Assembly: GCA_009691855.1 (NCBI GenBank)
Contig: SIAI01000008.1
Span: forward strand, 62,001-126,000
Direction of reading: 5' to 3'
DNA length: 64,000 nucleotides
From: Planctomycetota bacterium
Lineage (GTDB): Bacteria > Planctomycetota > UBA1135 > GCA-002686595
In this document: piece by piece, positions 19,453-28,316 of the stretch
How positions within the stretch are numbered: position 1 is the first letter of the stretch
Layout of the letters: every line of letters begins with the position of its first letter
Made by a program: the position numbers and the translations under genes
The notes under the pieces: generated by a model
Databases searched by the model: none
The model's input: the letters and a program-made list of their open reading frames with translations, nothing else
What the model was told of the DNA's origin: nothing

Positions 19453-19481
19453 TTGACCCGCCCCTGGGGAGCAGATATCTT
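19453..19481 (+). promoter_or_regulatory. S10 operon promoter
   Basis: TTGACC at 19453-19458, a 17-bp spacer and TATCTT at 19476-19481 form a good housekeeping promoter. Transcription would begin near 19488, about 60 bases before rpsJ. No other strong promoter is seen before rplQ ends, so it may drive about 29 genes. Confidence 0.6.
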
Positions 19482-19549
19482 CCTCGCCCCTTTCCTCCGG
19501 AACCCTTGCGCACGTTCGTGTGGTCGGGCCGGGAGGGGACAGACCGCAC

Positions 19550-19858
19550 ATGAGCGACTCCAAAATCCAAATCCGCATGGAGGCCTACGACCACGAGGCC
19601 CTGGACCAATCCGCCGTCGACATCGTCGAGACGGCGAAGAGGACCGGGGCGCGCGTCGCAGGGCCGATCCCGCTGCCGACGCGGATCGAGCGCTACACGG
19701 TGCTCCGCTCTCCGTTCATCGACAAGAAGTCGCGTGAGCAATTCGAGATCCGGACGCACAAGCGGCTGATCTACATCTCCGAGCCCACCGGCCAGACGGT
19801 CGACGCTCTGAGCAGCCTCAACATGCCCGCTGGCGTGGACATCCGCATCAAGGCCTGA
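19550..19858 (+). CDS. rpsJ: 30S ribosomal protein S10
   Basis: S10 is a 30S head protein and the NusB/NusG partner in antitermination. The 102-residue protein has [17 protein letters not shown] at the start and the THKRLIY loop segment. The ATG at 19550 follows GGGAGGGG, which decides it over an in-frame upstream codon at 19520. It opens the S10 cluster; a 195-base gap separates it from rplC. Confidence 0.97.
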   Translation: MSDSKIQIRMEAYDHEALDQSAVDIVETAKRTGARVAGPIPLPTRIERYTVLRSPFIDKKSREQFEIRTHKRLIYISEPTGQTVDALSSLNMPAGVDIRIKA

Positions 19859-19980
19859 GCCTAGAGCGCGGTCCCGGCGCGTCCGGGGTTGCGTGGGAAC
19901 GAGTCCACTCCGAGCCGGGGGAAGACACCTCGGCAAGCTCTTCACAACTCCACCTCACCCATTCACGCCGCGTGGCCAGG

Positions 19981-20040
19981 CGTTGGTCTTCACCTCTCCT
20001 CGAAGGCGAAGACCCTGGTCGAACCGGCGGGTGACCAACG
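19981..20040 (+). promoter_or_regulatory. Structured leader before rplC
   Basis: CGTTGGTC (19981-19988) and GACCAACG (20033-20040) form a perfect 8-bp stem closing just before the rplC ribosome binding region. Inside, TCTTC (19987-19991) can pair with GAAGA (20008-20012), which competes with the outer stem. The 195-base rpsJ-rplC gap is by far the longest in the S10-spc-alpha run. It could be a control site for L3/L4; that is inference. Confidence 0.4.
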
Positions 20041-20053
20041 TTCTCGAGGACTC

Positions 20054-20734
20054 ATGACGCTGATCCTAGGACGCAAGCAAGGGATGACGCACGTCTTCCG
20101 CGAAGACGGCACCCTCCTCGGGGTGACCGTAGTTTCTGCGGGTCCGTGCATCGTCACCCAGGTGCGCACGAGCGAGCGAGACGGCTATGACGCCGTTCAG
20201 CTCGGCTACGGCGACACCACCGACAAGCGCACGACTCAACCGCTGCGCGGCCACTTCCACAAAGTGGGCTGCGCGCCGAAGAAGTTCGTGCGCGAGGAGC
20301 GCCTCTACGCTCCCGCCACGGCCAAGCCAGGCGACACCGTCTCGGTCACCGTCTTCACCGCCGGCGACCTGGTCGACGTCATCGGTACGACCAAGGGCCG
20401 CGGCTTCTCCGGCACGATCAAGCGCCACGGTTTTCAGCGCGGTCCCGAGACGCACGGCTCAATGAACGTGCGCCAGCCCGGCTCGATCTCCTCGAAGCGC
20501 ATCGGCAAGGTCGCCCCGGGCAAGCGCATGTCCGGCCACTACGGTCATACGCGCCAGACGACCAAGAACCTCGAGGTCGTGCGCGTCGACGCCGAGCGCA
20601 ACCTGCTGTTCCTGCGCGGCGCGGTGCCCGGTCCGAACGGCGGCTACGTCGAGGTGCAGACGGCCAAGACCGGCGTGAAGAAGACGCCGCAGGTCATCGC
20701 CTCCAAGGGCGCGGCCAAGAAGGACAAGAAGTAG
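20054..20734 (+). CDS. rplC: 50S ribosomal protein L3
   Basis: L3 nucleates 50S assembly and reaches the peptidyl transferase centre with its long loop. The 226-residue protein starts LILGRKQGMTHVF and has the loop HGSMNVRQPGSISSKRIG with the Gln usually methylated by PrmB, then GKRMSGHYGH. A Lys-rich tail extends past the family's usual end. The ATG at 20054 follows GAGGA; the same frame is open upstream without similarity. Confidence 0.96.
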   Translation: MTLILGRKQGMTHVFREDGTLLGVTVVSAGPCIVTQVRTSERDGYDAVQLGYGDTTDKRTTQPLRGHFHKVGCAPKKFVREERLYAPATAKPGDTVSVTVFTAGDLVDVIGTTKGRGFSGTIKRHGFQRGPETHGSMNVRQPGSISSKRIGKVAPGKRMSGHYGHTRQTTKNLEVVRVDAERNLLFLRGAVPGPNGGYVEVQTAKTGVKKTPQVIASKGAAKKDKK

Positions 20735-20740
20735 GACGCC

Positions 20741-21388
20741 ATGCAAGTCAAGAGCTACAAGGCCGGCAACGTCGGCCAGGTGGAGATCGACGAGCGTCCG
20801 CTGCACGACAAGCTCGGCAAGGCGCGCGTCCTGTATCGCACCCTCAAGGATGCGATCGTCATGCACCAGGCGAACCAGCGCCAAGGGGACGCTTACACCC
20901 GCGGCCGCGACGAGGTCAAGGGCTCCAACAAGAAGCCCTGGAAGCAGAAGCACACCGGCCGTGCGCGCGCCGGCGACCGCAAGTCGCCGATCTGGCGCGG
21001 GGGCGGCACGGTGTTCGGCCCGAAGACGCGCGAGTGGAGCTACCACATGCCGGCCAAGGCCAAGCGTGTGGCTACACGCACGGCGCTGTTCGGCAAGCTG
21101 CGCGACGGCGAGGTCGTGATCGCCGACCTGGGCACCTTCGCCAAGCCCTCGGCCAAGGGTGCGCGCAAGATCCTCGCCGACCTCGGCACGCCGCGCCGCG
21201 CGTTGCTGGTGATCGAGAAGCACGACGACGGGCTGTGGAAGTCGTTCCGCAACTTCCCCGGCGTGAAGGTGCGCACGGCCGACGAGGTGTGCGCTCACGA
21301 CCTGGTCGCCGCCTCGCTGGTGATCGCCCAGTCCGCAGCCATGGACAAGCTCACCGCGCGCGTGGGCCAGAAGGCAGGTGACGCGTGA
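20741..21388 (+). CDS. rplD: 50S ribosomal protein L4
   Basis: L4 lines the exit tunnel and, in E. coli, represses its own operon. The 215-residue protein has the tunnel loop with KKPWKQKHTGRARAGD and GGGTVFGP, followed by the C-terminal globular part. It begins 6 bases after rplC and ends overlapping rplW (GTGA). Confidence 0.96.
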   Translation: MQVKSYKAGNVGQVEIDERPLHDKLGKARVLYRTLKDAIVMHQANQRQGDAYTRGRDEVKGSNKKPWKQKHTGRARAGDRKSPIWRGGGTVFGPKTREWSYHMPAKAKRVATRTALFGKLRDGEVVIADLGTFAKPSAKGARKILADLGTPRRALLVIEKHDDGLWKSFRNFPGVKVRTADEVCAHDLVAASLVIAQSAAMDKLTARVGQKAGDA

Positions 21389-21675
21389 CGACCCTCGAAA
21401 AGAGCTACCAGCTCATCCAGCGTCCACTGGTCACCGAGAAGGCGACCGATGACACGGGCAAGCGCAACGCCTACGCCTTTCGCGTGCCGCGCAGTGCCAA
21501 CAAGATCGAGATCCGCCAGGCCGTCCAGCACCTCTTCAACGTGAAGGTGAAGAGCGTCAACACGCTGACGGTGAAGAGCAAGTGGAAGATCCGCGGCCGC
21601 TCGATCGGCCGCACGCAAGAGTGGAAGAAGGCCATGGTCGTGCTCCAGGAGGGGCAGACCATCGACGTCCTCTGA
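21385..21675 (+). CDS. rplW: 50S ribosomal protein L23
   Basis: L23 lies at the tunnel exit and docks trigger factor and SRP. The 96-residue protein has [12 protein letters not shown] near the start and the [20 protein letters not shown] core. The GTG start overlaps the rplD stop by four bases, implying coupling. Confidence 0.95.
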   Translation: MTTLEKSYQLIQRPLVTEKATDDTGKRNAYAFRVPRSANKIEIRQAVQHLFNVKVKSVNTLTVKSKWKIRGRSIGRTQEWKKAMVVLQEGQTIDVL

Positions 21676-21697
21676 CGCCTCCCGAGCACCCCGAACC

Positions 21698-22546
21698 ATG
21701 GGTATCAAGACCTACCGACCGACCTCCGCAGGGCGCCGCCACGGCAGCGTACTCGACTACTCGGAGATCACGCGCCGCAAGCCTGAGCGTTCGCTGCTCG
21801 AGCCCGTGCGCAAGAGCGGCGGCCGCAACAACGTCGGGCGCATCACCGCGCGCCACCGTGGCGGCGGCAACAAGCGCCACTACCGCAAGATCGACTTCAA
21901 GCGCGACAAGGACGGCATCCCCGGCAAGGTGCAGTCGGTCGAGTACGATCCCAACCGCTCCGCGAACATCGCGCTGATCGCCTACAAGGATGGCGAGAAG
22001 CGCTACATCATCGCGCCGCTGGATCTCAAGGTCGGGCAGACGATCCTTTCCGGCCCGGGTGCCGAGCCGCTGCCCGGCAACACTCTCAAGCTCGGTCAGA
22101 TCCCGACCGGGCTGATGATCCACAACATCGAGATGCGCCCCGGTCGCGGCGGCCAGGTGTGCCGCACGGCCGGCAGCTATGGCCAGCTGCAGGCGCGCGA
22201 GGGCGAGCATTGCGTGGTGATGATGCCCTCCGGCGAGCTGCGCAAGATCCACGTCGAGTGCCGGGCGACCATCGGTCGCATGGGCAACACCGACCACCAG
22301 AACGTGAGCGTGGGCAAGGCCGGTCGCAACCGTCACCGTGGTTGGCGCCCCTATGTCCGCGGCACGACCATGAACCCGGTCGACCACCCGCACGGTGGCG
22401 GCGAGGGTCGCACCAAGGGTGGTCGCCACCCCGTATCGCCGACCGGCGTCCTCGCCAAGGGCGGCAAGACGCGCAATCCGCGCAAACCCTCCAACCGCTT
22501 CATCCTGCGCCGCAGGGCGCCCGGCAAGCACTACCAGTCGTCGTGA
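21698..22546 (+). CDS. rplB: 50S ribosomal protein L2
   Basis: L2 joins the subunits and supports the peptidyl transferase centre. The 282-residue protein has [14 protein letters not shown] at the start and the C-terminal [13 protein letters not shown] motif with the functionally important histidine. Length and motifs are typical. Confidence 0.98.
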   Translation: MGIKTYRPTSAGRRHGSVLDYSEITRRKPERSLLEPVRKSGGRNNVGRITARHRGGGNKRHYRKIDFKRDKDGIPGKVQSVEYDPNRSANIALIAYKDGEKRYIIAPLDLKVGQTILSGPGAEPLPGNTLKLGQIPTGLMIHNIEMRPGRGGQVCRTAGSYGQLQAREGEHCVVMMPSGELRKIHVECRATIGRMGNTDHQNVSVGKAGRNRHRGWRPYVRGTTMNPVDHPHGGGEGRTKGGRHPVSPTGVLAKGGKTRNPRKPSNRFILRRRAPGKHYQSS

Positions 22547-22554
22547 GCTGAAAC

Positions 22555-22845
22555 ATGGGGCGTAGCGTAAAAAAGGGGCCGTATGTCGACCCCAAGCTGC
22601 AGAGGCGCATCACGCGCGGCGAAGGCAAGTCGAGCCCGATCAAAACCTGGTCGCGGCGCTCAACGATCACGCCAGAGTTCATCGGGCTGTCGTTTGGCGT
22701 GCACAACGGGCGCCAACACCTGAAGGTCTTCGTCACCGAGGACATGGTCGGCCACAAGCTCGGTGAGTTCGCGCACACGCGCGTCTTCCGTGGCCACACC
22801 AACAAGAAGGAAGCCGAGAAGAAGGGCGACGCGCCGTCCGAATGA
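22555..22845 (+). CDS. rpsS: 30S ribosomal protein S19
   Basis: S19 binds the 30S head with S13. The 96-residue protein has [13 protein letters not shown], then [14 protein letters not shown] and the [11 protein letters not shown] motif. It follows rplB by 8 bases and overlaps rplV (ATGA). Confidence 0.97.
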   Translation: MGRSVKKGPYVDPKLQRRITRGEGKSSPIKTWSRRSTITPEFIGLSFGVHNGRQHLKVFVTEDMVGHKLGEFAHTRVFRGHTNKKEAEKKGDAPSE

Positions 22846-23192
22846 GCACTTTCATCGCCCGCCACCGATTCGCGCGGATGCCCGCGCGCAAGGCCCGCCT
22901 GGCCGCCGACCTCATCCGCGGTCGCGGCGTGAACGAGGCCATGGAGCTCTTGTCCTTCTCGCCGCGTCGCGCGGCGGTCTTCTACCTGAAGGTGCTGAAG
23001 TCCGCCGTGGCCAACGCCAGCCAGGACGAAAACGTCGACGTCAACAAGCTCGTCGTCACCGACGCGCGCGCGGACGACGGACCGCTGCTGCAGCACCGCC
23101 TGCGCTGGCGACCGGGTCCCCAGGGCCGCGCGATGCCCGTGCGCAAGCGCACCAGTCACCTGACCGTGGTCGTCGCCGAACGGGCGCTCTGA
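22842..23192 (+). CDS. rplV: 50S ribosomal protein L22
   Basis: L22 lines the exit tunnel with its beta hairpin (macrolide region). The 116-residue protein has [20 protein letters not shown] and ends in the hairpin segment [16 protein letters not shown]. The ATG overlaps the rpsS stop. Confidence 0.96.
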   Translation: MSTFIARHRFARMPARKARLAADLIRGRGVNEAMELLSFSPRRAAVFYLKVLKSAVANASQDENVDVNKLVVTDARADDGPLLQHRLRWRPGPQGRAMPVRKRTSHLTVVVAERAL

Positions 23193-23212
23193 CCGAGGAG
23201 CACAGGACACAC

Positions 23213-23932
23213 ATGGGACAAAAGGTTCATCCCTCGGGCTTCCGCCTGGCAGTCATCGAGCCCTGGCGCTCGCGCTGGTACGCCAACAAGAAGAACTTCG
23301 GCCGCTTGCTGGTCGAGGACGACCACATCCGCAAGTACATCTACAAGGAATTCAAGTCCGCTGGCGTGCCGCGCATCGAGATCGCGCGCACGGGCGAAGC
23401 GGTAGAGATCATCGTGCACACGGCGCGTCCGGGCGTGCTCGTCGGGCGCAAGGGCGTGCGCGTCGATCAGCTCAAGAAGAGCCTGCAGGAGATCACCGGG
23501 ATGACCTGCCACCTGACGGTGCGCGAGATCAAGCGCCCCGAGTTGGAGGCGACCCTGGTGGCCGAGGTGGTGGCCGAGGCGCTGGAGAAGCGCATGGCCT
23601 TCCGCCGCGCCATGAAGAAGGCCATCCAGACCACGATCCAGGCCGGCGCCAAGGGCGTGAAGGTCGAGATCAACGGTCGCGTGGGCGGCTCGGAGATGTC
23701 GCGCCAGGCCAAGGAGCGCGAAGGGCGCGTACCGCTCTCGACGCTGCGCGCCAACGTCGACTACGGCACCGCCGAAGCGCACACCACCTGGGGTGTGATC
23801 GGCGTCAAGGTGTGGATCTACAAGGGCGACCTCGAGCCGGGCGAGAAGGTCGACTGGCGCGGCCAAGGTGAGGGTCAGCGCTCGCGCACTCCCCGTCGCG
23901 CAGCCCCCGAACGGCGTCCCGCCCAAGCATAG
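23213..23932 (+). CDS. rpsC: 30S ribosomal protein S3
   Basis: S3 forms part of the mRNA entry helicase. The 239-residue protein begins MGQKVHPSGFRL, has the KH domain loop VLVGRKGVRVDQLK and the C-terminal INGRVGGSEMSRQAKEREG motif, and ends in a short basic, Pro/Arg-rich tail. The ATG at 23213 fits the family start and follows GAGGAG. Confidence 0.97.
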   Translation: MGQKVHPSGFRLAVIEPWRSRWYANKKNFGRLLVEDDHIRKYIYKEFKSAGVPRIEIARTGEAVEIIVHTARPGVLVGRKGVRVDQLKKSLQEITGMTCHLTVREIKRPELEATLVAEVVAEALEKRMAFRRAMKKAIQTTIQAGAKGVKVEINGRVGGSEMSRQAKEREGRVPLSTLRANVDYGTAEAHTTWGVIGVKVWIYKGDLEPGEKVDWRGQGEGQRSRTPRRAAPERRPAQA

Positions 23933-23941
23933 GAGCCTTCC

Positions 23942-24364
23942 ATGTCGTCCCTGATGCCCAAGCGGACCAAGTTCCGCAAACAACACCGCGGCCGGCTGAA
24001 CGGCATGGCCACGCGTGGCAATACCGTGGCCTACGGCGACTTCGGCCTGCAGTCCCTGGACTGGGGCTGGATCACCGGTCGGCAGCTGGAAGCCGCGCGC
24101 GTCGCGGCCAACCGCGCCGCCGGTGGCCAGGGCAAGGTCTACATCCGCGTCTTCCCGCACCAGTCCGTGTCCGGCAAGCCGGCCGAGACGCGCATGGGTG
24201 GCGGCAAGGGCGACGTCGAGTACTGGACCGCGGCGGTCAAGCCCGGGACGGTGCTGTTCGAGATAGGCGGCGTGCCCGAGGACAAGGCCAAGCTGGCCTT
24301 CAAGCGCGCCGCGCACAAAGTGCCTGTCAAGGTCAAGATGATCCGTCGCCTGCCCAGCACGTGA
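23942..24364 (+). CDS. rplP: 50S ribosomal protein L16
   Basis: L16 organises the A-site region of the 50S. The 140-residue protein has LMPKRTKFRKQHRGRL at the start and KPAETRMGGGKGDVEYW in the middle. The start at 23942 adds three residues before the family's usual LMPKR and follows AGGAG; an ATG at 23954 is possible. Confidence 0.96.
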   Translation: MSSLMPKRTKFRKQHRGRLNGMATRGNTVAYGDFGLQSLDWGWITGRQLEAARVAANRAAGGQGKVYIRVFPHQSVSGKPAETRMGGGKGDVEYWTAAVKPGTVLFEIGGVPEDKAKLAFKRAAHKVPVKVKMIRRLPST

Positions 24365-24377
24365 GAAAGAGCACGCC

Positions 24378-24584
24378 GTGAAGATCGAAGAGGTCAAGAG
24401 CAAGACGGACACCGAGCTCACCTACGAGCTCGAGAAGATGAAGAAGGAGCTGTTCGAGCTCCGCTTCAAGTCACGCACCGCGGGCACGGCCAATCCGGCC
24501 CGCATGCGCGTCCTGAAGCGCGCGATCGCGCGCGTTCACACGGTGCGGAAAGAGCGCGCCAAAGTGGCCCAGGCCACGGTTTAG
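24378..24584 (+). CDS. rpmC: 50S ribosomal protein L29
   Basis: A 68-residue two-helix protein at the tunnel exit next to L23. The GTG start is followed by KIEEVKSKTDTELTYELE, and the second helix contains the NPARMRVLKRAIARVHTV signature. Its place between rplP and rpsQ is standard. Confidence 0.95.
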   Translation: MKIEEVKSKTDTELTYELEKMKKELFELRFKSRTAGTANPARMRVLKRAIARVHTVRKERAKVAQATV

Positions 24585-24590
24585 GACCCC

Positions 24591-24932
24591 ATGACCACCA
24601 CTACCCGCCATTCGCGCCGCGAGATGATCGGCATCGTCCTCAGCGCCAAGACGCAGAAGACGATCACCGTCGAAGTCGAGCGCACGTTCAAGCACCCCAA
24701 GTACGGCAAGTTCCTGCGCCGCCGAAAGCGCTACATGGCGCACGACGAGCAGAGCAGCGCGCGCGCCGGTGACACGGTCGAGATCACCTCGACCCGCCCG
24801 ATGTCCAAGCGCAAGCGCTGGCGCCTGCTGCGCGTCGTCACGCGCTCCGAGATCGTGAGTGGCAGAGTCGCCGACGACACGGCCGAGATCATGGCCGACC
24901 TGACGGGCAAGACCACCGAGGCCTCGCGATGA
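24591..24932 (+). CDS. rpsQ: 30S ribosomal protein S17
   Basis: S17 is an OB-fold primary 16S rRNA binder. The core [19 protein letters not shown] and [12 protein letters not shown] is typical. At 113 residues it is longer than the usual 80-90, with a polar, partly acidic C-terminal tail of about 30 residues. It overlaps rplN (ATGA). Confidence 0.95.
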   Translation: MTTTTRHSRREMIGIVLSAKTQKTITVEVERTFKHPKYGKFLRRRKRYMAHDEQSSARAGDTVEITSTRPMSKRKRWRLLRVVTRSEIVSGRVADDTAEIMADLTGKTTEASR

Positions 24933-25297
24933 TCCAGCAGCAGACGATGCTCGACGTCGCCGACAACACCGGCGCGAAGCGCGTGATGTGCATCAAGGTT
25001 CTGGGCGGCACGCGACGCCGTTACGCGGGCCTGGGCGACATCATCGTGGCCTCGGTCAAGAAGGCCATGCCGTCTTCGGACGTGAAGCAGGGAGCGGTGG
25101 TCAAGGGCGTGATCGTGCGCACCAGCAAGAACACGCGCCGCGGCGATGGCTCCTACGTGCGCTTCGACCACAATGCGATGGTCATCATCGACGACGAGGG
25201 CAACCCCAAGGGCACGCGCATCTTCGGCGCGGTGGCCCGCGAGCTGCGTGAGCGCAACTTCATGAAGATCATCTCGCTCGCTCAGGAGGTGGTGTGA
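24929..25297 (+). CDS. rplN: 50S ribosomal protein L14
   Basis: L14 sits at the subunit interface and binds RsfS and bridge B5. The 122-residue protein has [20 protein letters not shown] and ends [12 protein letters not shown], as in most bacteria. Confidence 0.98.
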   Translation: MIQQQTMLDVADNTGAKRVMCIKVLGGTRRRYAGLGDIIVASVKKAMPSSDVKQGAVVKGVIVRTSKNTRRGDGSYVRFDHNAMVIIDDEGNPKGTRIFGAVARELRERNFMKIISLAQEVV

Positions 25298-25563
25298 TGC
25301 ACGTCAAGAAGGGCGAGACGGTGATCGTGATCGCCGGCAACGACAAGGGCAAGGTGGGCGAGATCAGCGACGTCTATCGCGACGCGGGCCGCCTGACCGT
25401 CAAGGGCGTGAACCTGCGCTGGAAGCACAAGCGTCCGTCGCAACAGAACCCCAAGGGCGAGCGCGTCCAGCAGGAGTGCTCGATCCACCACAGCAACGTG
25501 ATGCTGTACGACGCGGAGCTCAAGAAGGGCGTGCGCAAGCGCAAGGCGGAGAGCAAGCGATGA
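25297..25563 (+). CDS. rplX: 50S ribosomal protein L24
   Basis: L24 starts 50S assembly through its KOW domain ([20 protein letters not shown]). The 88-residue frame is placed at the ATG that overlaps the rplN stop by one base, with AGGAGG about 9 bases upstream; a GTG three bases earlier is the alternative. It overlaps rplE by four bases. Confidence 0.95.
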   Translation: MHVKKGETVIVIAGNDKGKVGEISDVYRDAGRLTVKGVNLRWKHKRPSQQNPKGERVQQECSIHHSNVMLYDAELKKGVRKRKAESKR

Positions 25564-26264
25564 GCAGCGAAGAGAAAAAGGACGCCCCCCAGGCCGCCGC
25601 TCCCGCCGAGGGCGAGGCGCAGGCCGAGGGCAAGGGCGCCAAAGGCAAGGGCGGCAAGGGCCGCAAGAAGGAACGGGCCGCCGCCCAGACCGGCGCGGCC
25701 GAGGCTCCGCGTGTGCCGCCGCGTGTGCGCGAGCGCTACCGCGCCGAAGTGCGTCCCGCGCTGATGAAGCAGTTCGGGATCCAGAACCCGATGGCCGTGC
25801 CGGGCCTGAAGAAGATCGTGATCAACATGGGCTGCAAGGGCGCGGTCGAGACCAAGGCGCGCATCGACGCCGCGGTGCGCGATCTGGCCGTGATCTCCGG
25901 GCAGAAGCCCACCGTGCGCAAGGCGCGAACCTCGATCGCCAGCTTCAAGCTGCGCCAGGGCATGCCCATCGGTGTGGCCGTGACGCTGCGCGGTACGCGC
26001 ATGTGGGAGTTCGCCGATCGCCTGATCTCGGTCGTGCTGCCGCGTATCCGCGACTTCCGCGGCCTGAAAACCAAGCTCGATGGTCGCGGCAACTACACGC
26101 TCGGCCTGTCCGAGCAGTCGGTATTCCCCGAGGTCGACTTCGACAAGATCGAATATGTGCAGGGCATGGACGTGACCTTCGTCACCAGCGCGCCCAGCGA
26201 TGAGCAGGGGTTCTTCCTGCTCAAGCAACTCGGCATCCCCTTCAAGACGGACGAGAAAGACTAG
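25560..26264 (+). CDS. rplE: 50S ribosomal protein L5 with long N-terminal extension
   Basis: L5 binds 5S rRNA and contacts P-site tRNA. The core starts near residue 55 ([20 protein letters not shown]) and contains [12 protein letters not shown] and [15 protein letters not shown]. The total of 234 residues exceeds the usual 180 because of a low-complexity Ala/Glu/Lys/Gly-rich N-terminus ([15 protein letters not shown]). The ATG overlaps the rplX stop (ATGA), and no later ATG or GTG has a good position before the core, so the extension is probably real. Confidence 0.94.
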   Translation: MSSEEKKDAPQAAAPAEGEAQAEGKGAKGKGGKGRKKERAAAQTGAAEAPRVPPRVRERYRAEVRPALMKQFGIQNPMAVPGLKKIVINMGCKGAVETKARIDAAVRDLAVISGQKPTVRKARTSIASFKLRQGMPIGVAVTLRGTRMWEFADRLISVVLPRIRDFRGLKTKLDGRGNYTLGLSEQSVFPEVDFDKIEYVQGMDVTFVTSAPSDEQGFFLLKQLGIPFKTDEKD

Positions 26265-26272
26265 GGCGAGCG

Positions 26273-26458
26273 ATGGCCAAGAAGTGTCTGGTGATCAAGG
26301 CGAAGCTGCCGCCCAAGTTCAAGTCGCGCGTCGTGCGCCGCTGCAATCTGTGCGGCCGCCCGCGCGCCATCTATCGCAAGTTCGGCATCTGCCGCATCTG
26401 TCTGCGGCGCAAGGCCCTGCTCGGGGAGATCCCCGGCATGCGCAAGGCTTCCTGGTAG
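26273..26458 (+). CDS. rpsZ: 30S ribosomal protein S14 type Z (zinc-binding)
   Basis: The 61-residue short form of S14 has [20 protein letters not shown], a CxxC...CxxC zinc site. S14 completes the 30S head. The long zinc-free form is absent here. Confidence 0.97.
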   Translation: MAKKCLVIKAKLPPKFKSRVVRRCNLCGRPRAIYRKFGICRICLRRKALLGEIPGMRKASW

Positions 26459-26472
26459 GAGCGCGAAATCCA

Positions 26473-26871
26473 ATGACGATGACCGATCCCGTGGCCGACC
26501 TCCTGACACGCGTGCGCAACGCCAATCGGCGTCACGCCAAGAGCGTCTGCATGCCGGCTTCGAAGCTCAAGGTGCGCATCGCCCAGGTGCTGCAGGAAGA
26601 GGGCTACATCCGTTCGTATCGGGTCGAGCCCAAGACGCCGCAGAGCGACCTGGTGCTGGACCTCAAGTACGGCCCGGATGGCGAGTTCGTGATCCGCGAG
26701 ATCAAACGCATCAGCAAGCCCGGGTGCCGCGTGTACTCGAGCACCAAGACCCTGCCGCGCGTGCTGCGCGGCCAGGGCATCTACGTTCTCTCGACGCCCA
26801 AGGGCGTTCTGTCCGACCGCGCCGCCCGCAAGGAGAACGTGGGCGGCGAAGTCCTGTGCCAGGTCTACTAG
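26473..26871 (+). CDS. rpsH: 30S ribosomal protein S8
   Basis: S8 is a primary 16S rRNA binder and, in E. coli, the spc operon repressor. The 132-residue protein has DPVADLLTRVRNANR and ends with STPKGVLSDRAARKENVGGE. The first of two close ATG codons was chosen; the second is at 26479. Confidence 0.97.
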   Translation: MTMTDPVADLLTRVRNANRRHAKSVCMPASKLKVRIAQVLQEEGYIRSYRVEPKTPQSDLVLDLKYGPDGEFVIREIKRISKPGCRVYSSTKTLPRVLRGQGIYVLSTPKGVLSDRAARKENVGGEVLCQVY

Positions 26872-26879
26872 GAGCCCCC

Positions 26880-27422
26880 ATGTCCCGCATCGGAAGGCTG
26901 CCCGTCGCGATCCCCAGCGGGGTCACCGTCGAGGAGCAGAACCACAAGCTCACCGTGAAGGGCCCCAAGGGGGTGCTCGCGATCGAGCTGCGCCCGGAGA
27001 TCGACGTCAAGATCGAGAAGGCTCAGCTGCTGGTGCAGCCCAATACCGCGGACACGCGCCACGTGCGCGCCTTCCACGGTATGACGCGCGCCATCCTCAG
27101 CAACATGATGAAGGGCGTGACCCAGGGCTACTCGCGCAACCTGGAGATCATCGGCGTCGGCTGGAACGCCGCCGTGCAGGGCAAGAAGCTCGTGCTCTCG
27201 GTCGGGTACTGCAACCCGGTCGAGCTGCCGATCCCCGAGGGCCTGACGGTCGAGGCTCCCAAGCCGACCAACATCAGCATCAAGGGTGCCGACAAGCAGC
27301 TCGTCGGGCAGTTCGCCGCGGCGGTGCGCTCGCAGCGGCCGCCGGAACCGTACAAGGGCAAGGGCGTGCGCTACGAGGGCGAATACGTGCGCAAGAAGCA
27401 GGGCAAGAGCTTCGGAAGCTAA
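26880..27422 (+). CDS. rplF: 50S ribosomal protein L6
   Basis: L6 lies near the sarcin-ricin loop. The 180-residue protein has two similar domains, starts MSRIGRLPVAIPSGV and carries the C-terminal PEPYKGKGVRYEGEYVRKK signature. AGGAG precedes the ATG. Confidence 0.97.
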   Translation: MSRIGRLPVAIPSGVTVEEQNHKLTVKGPKGVLAIELRPEIDVKIEKAQLLVQPNTADTRHVRAFHGMTRAILSNMMKGVTQGYSRNLEIIGVGWNAAVQGKKLVLSVGYCNPVELPIPEGLTVEAPKPTNISIKGADKQLVGQFAAAVRSQRPPEPYKGKGVRYEGEYVRKKQGKSFGS

Positions 27423-27425
27423 GCG

Positions 27426-27782
27426 ATGAAGACCAAACTCGAGAAGCGTCAGCGCCGCAAGTATCACGTGCGCAACCGCCTGATGCGCGATGGCGCGCAG
27501 GTGCGCCTGACCGTGTCGCGCTCGTCCAAGCACATCTTCGCCCAGGTCGTGGACGTCAGCGGCCGCACGCTGTGCGGCGTCGGTACCACCAAGAAGGCCT
27601 TGGCCACGGAGTTCACGGGCAAGACCAAGACCGAGCGCGCCGCGCTGGTCGGCAAGGAGATCGCCCGCCTGGCCAAGGAGAAGGGCGTCGAGACGGTCGT
27701 CTTCGACCGCGGCAGCCACAAGTTCCACGGACGGGTGAAGGCGCTGGCCGATGCGGCCCGGGCCGAGGGCCTCAAGTTCTAG
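27426..27782 (+). CDS. rplR: 50S ribosomal protein L18
   Basis: L18 binds 5S rRNA with L5. The 118-residue protein has VRNRLMRDGAQVRLTVSRSS and ends in FDRGSHKFHGRVKALADAAR. It starts 3 bases after rplF. Confidence 0.97.
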   Translation: MKTKLEKRQRRKYHVRNRLMRDGAQVRLTVSRSSKHIFAQVVDVSGRTLCGVGTTKKALATEFTGKTKTERAALVGKEIARLAKEKGVETVVFDRGSHKFHGRVKALADAARAEGLKF

Positions 27783-27798
27783 AGAGCACAGCCACGCG

Positions 27799-28314
27799 AT
27801 GAAGACCAAGTTCGACTATCTCGATACGACCGAGGCCTCGCAGCTCGAAGGGCTGAGCGAGGTGCTCATCCAGGTCAACCGCTCGGCCGCCGTGGTCAAG
27901 GGTGGGCGCCGCTTCTCCTTCGCCGCGCTGACCGTTTCCGGCAACCGCGCCGGCGTCGTTGGCCAGGGCTTCGGCAAGGCGCGCCAGGTTCCCAACGCGA
28001 TCGAGAAGGCCACCAAGGACACGCGCAAGCACATGATCCGCGTGCCGCTCACCTTCGACGGCACGATTCCGCACGAGGTCAATGGCCGTTACTGCGGCTC
28101 GATGGTGCGTCTCATCCCCGCCGCGCCCGGCACGGGCGTGATCGCCGGCTCGGCCGTGCGCGCCGTGTGCGAGATGGCCGGCGTCAAGAACATCCTCAGC
28201 AAGGCCTACGGTTCGACCAACCCGGTCAACGTCGTCAAGGCCACCTTCCATGCGCTCACGCAGCTGCGCACGAGGGAACAGGTCGCCGCCCTGCGTGGCG
28301 TCGAGATCGGCTAA
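27799..28314 (+). CDS. rpsE: 30S ribosomal protein S5
   Basis: S5 helps form the mRNA entry site and affects accuracy and spectinomycin binding. The 171-residue protein has the double-stranded RNA-binding-like domain with VNRSAAVVKGGRRFSFAAL and VGQGFGKARQVPNAIEKA. The VKGG spectinomycin loop is unremarkable. Confidence 0.96.
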   Translation: MKTKFDYLDTTEASQLEGLSEVLIQVNRSAAVVKGGRRFSFAALTVSGNRAGVVGQGFGKARQVPNAIEKATKDTRKHMIRVPLTFDGTIPHEVNGRYCGSMVRLIPAAPGTGVIAGSAVRAVCEMAGVKNILSKAYGSTNPVNVVKATFHALTQLRTREQVAALRGVEIG

Positions 28315-28316
28315 TC

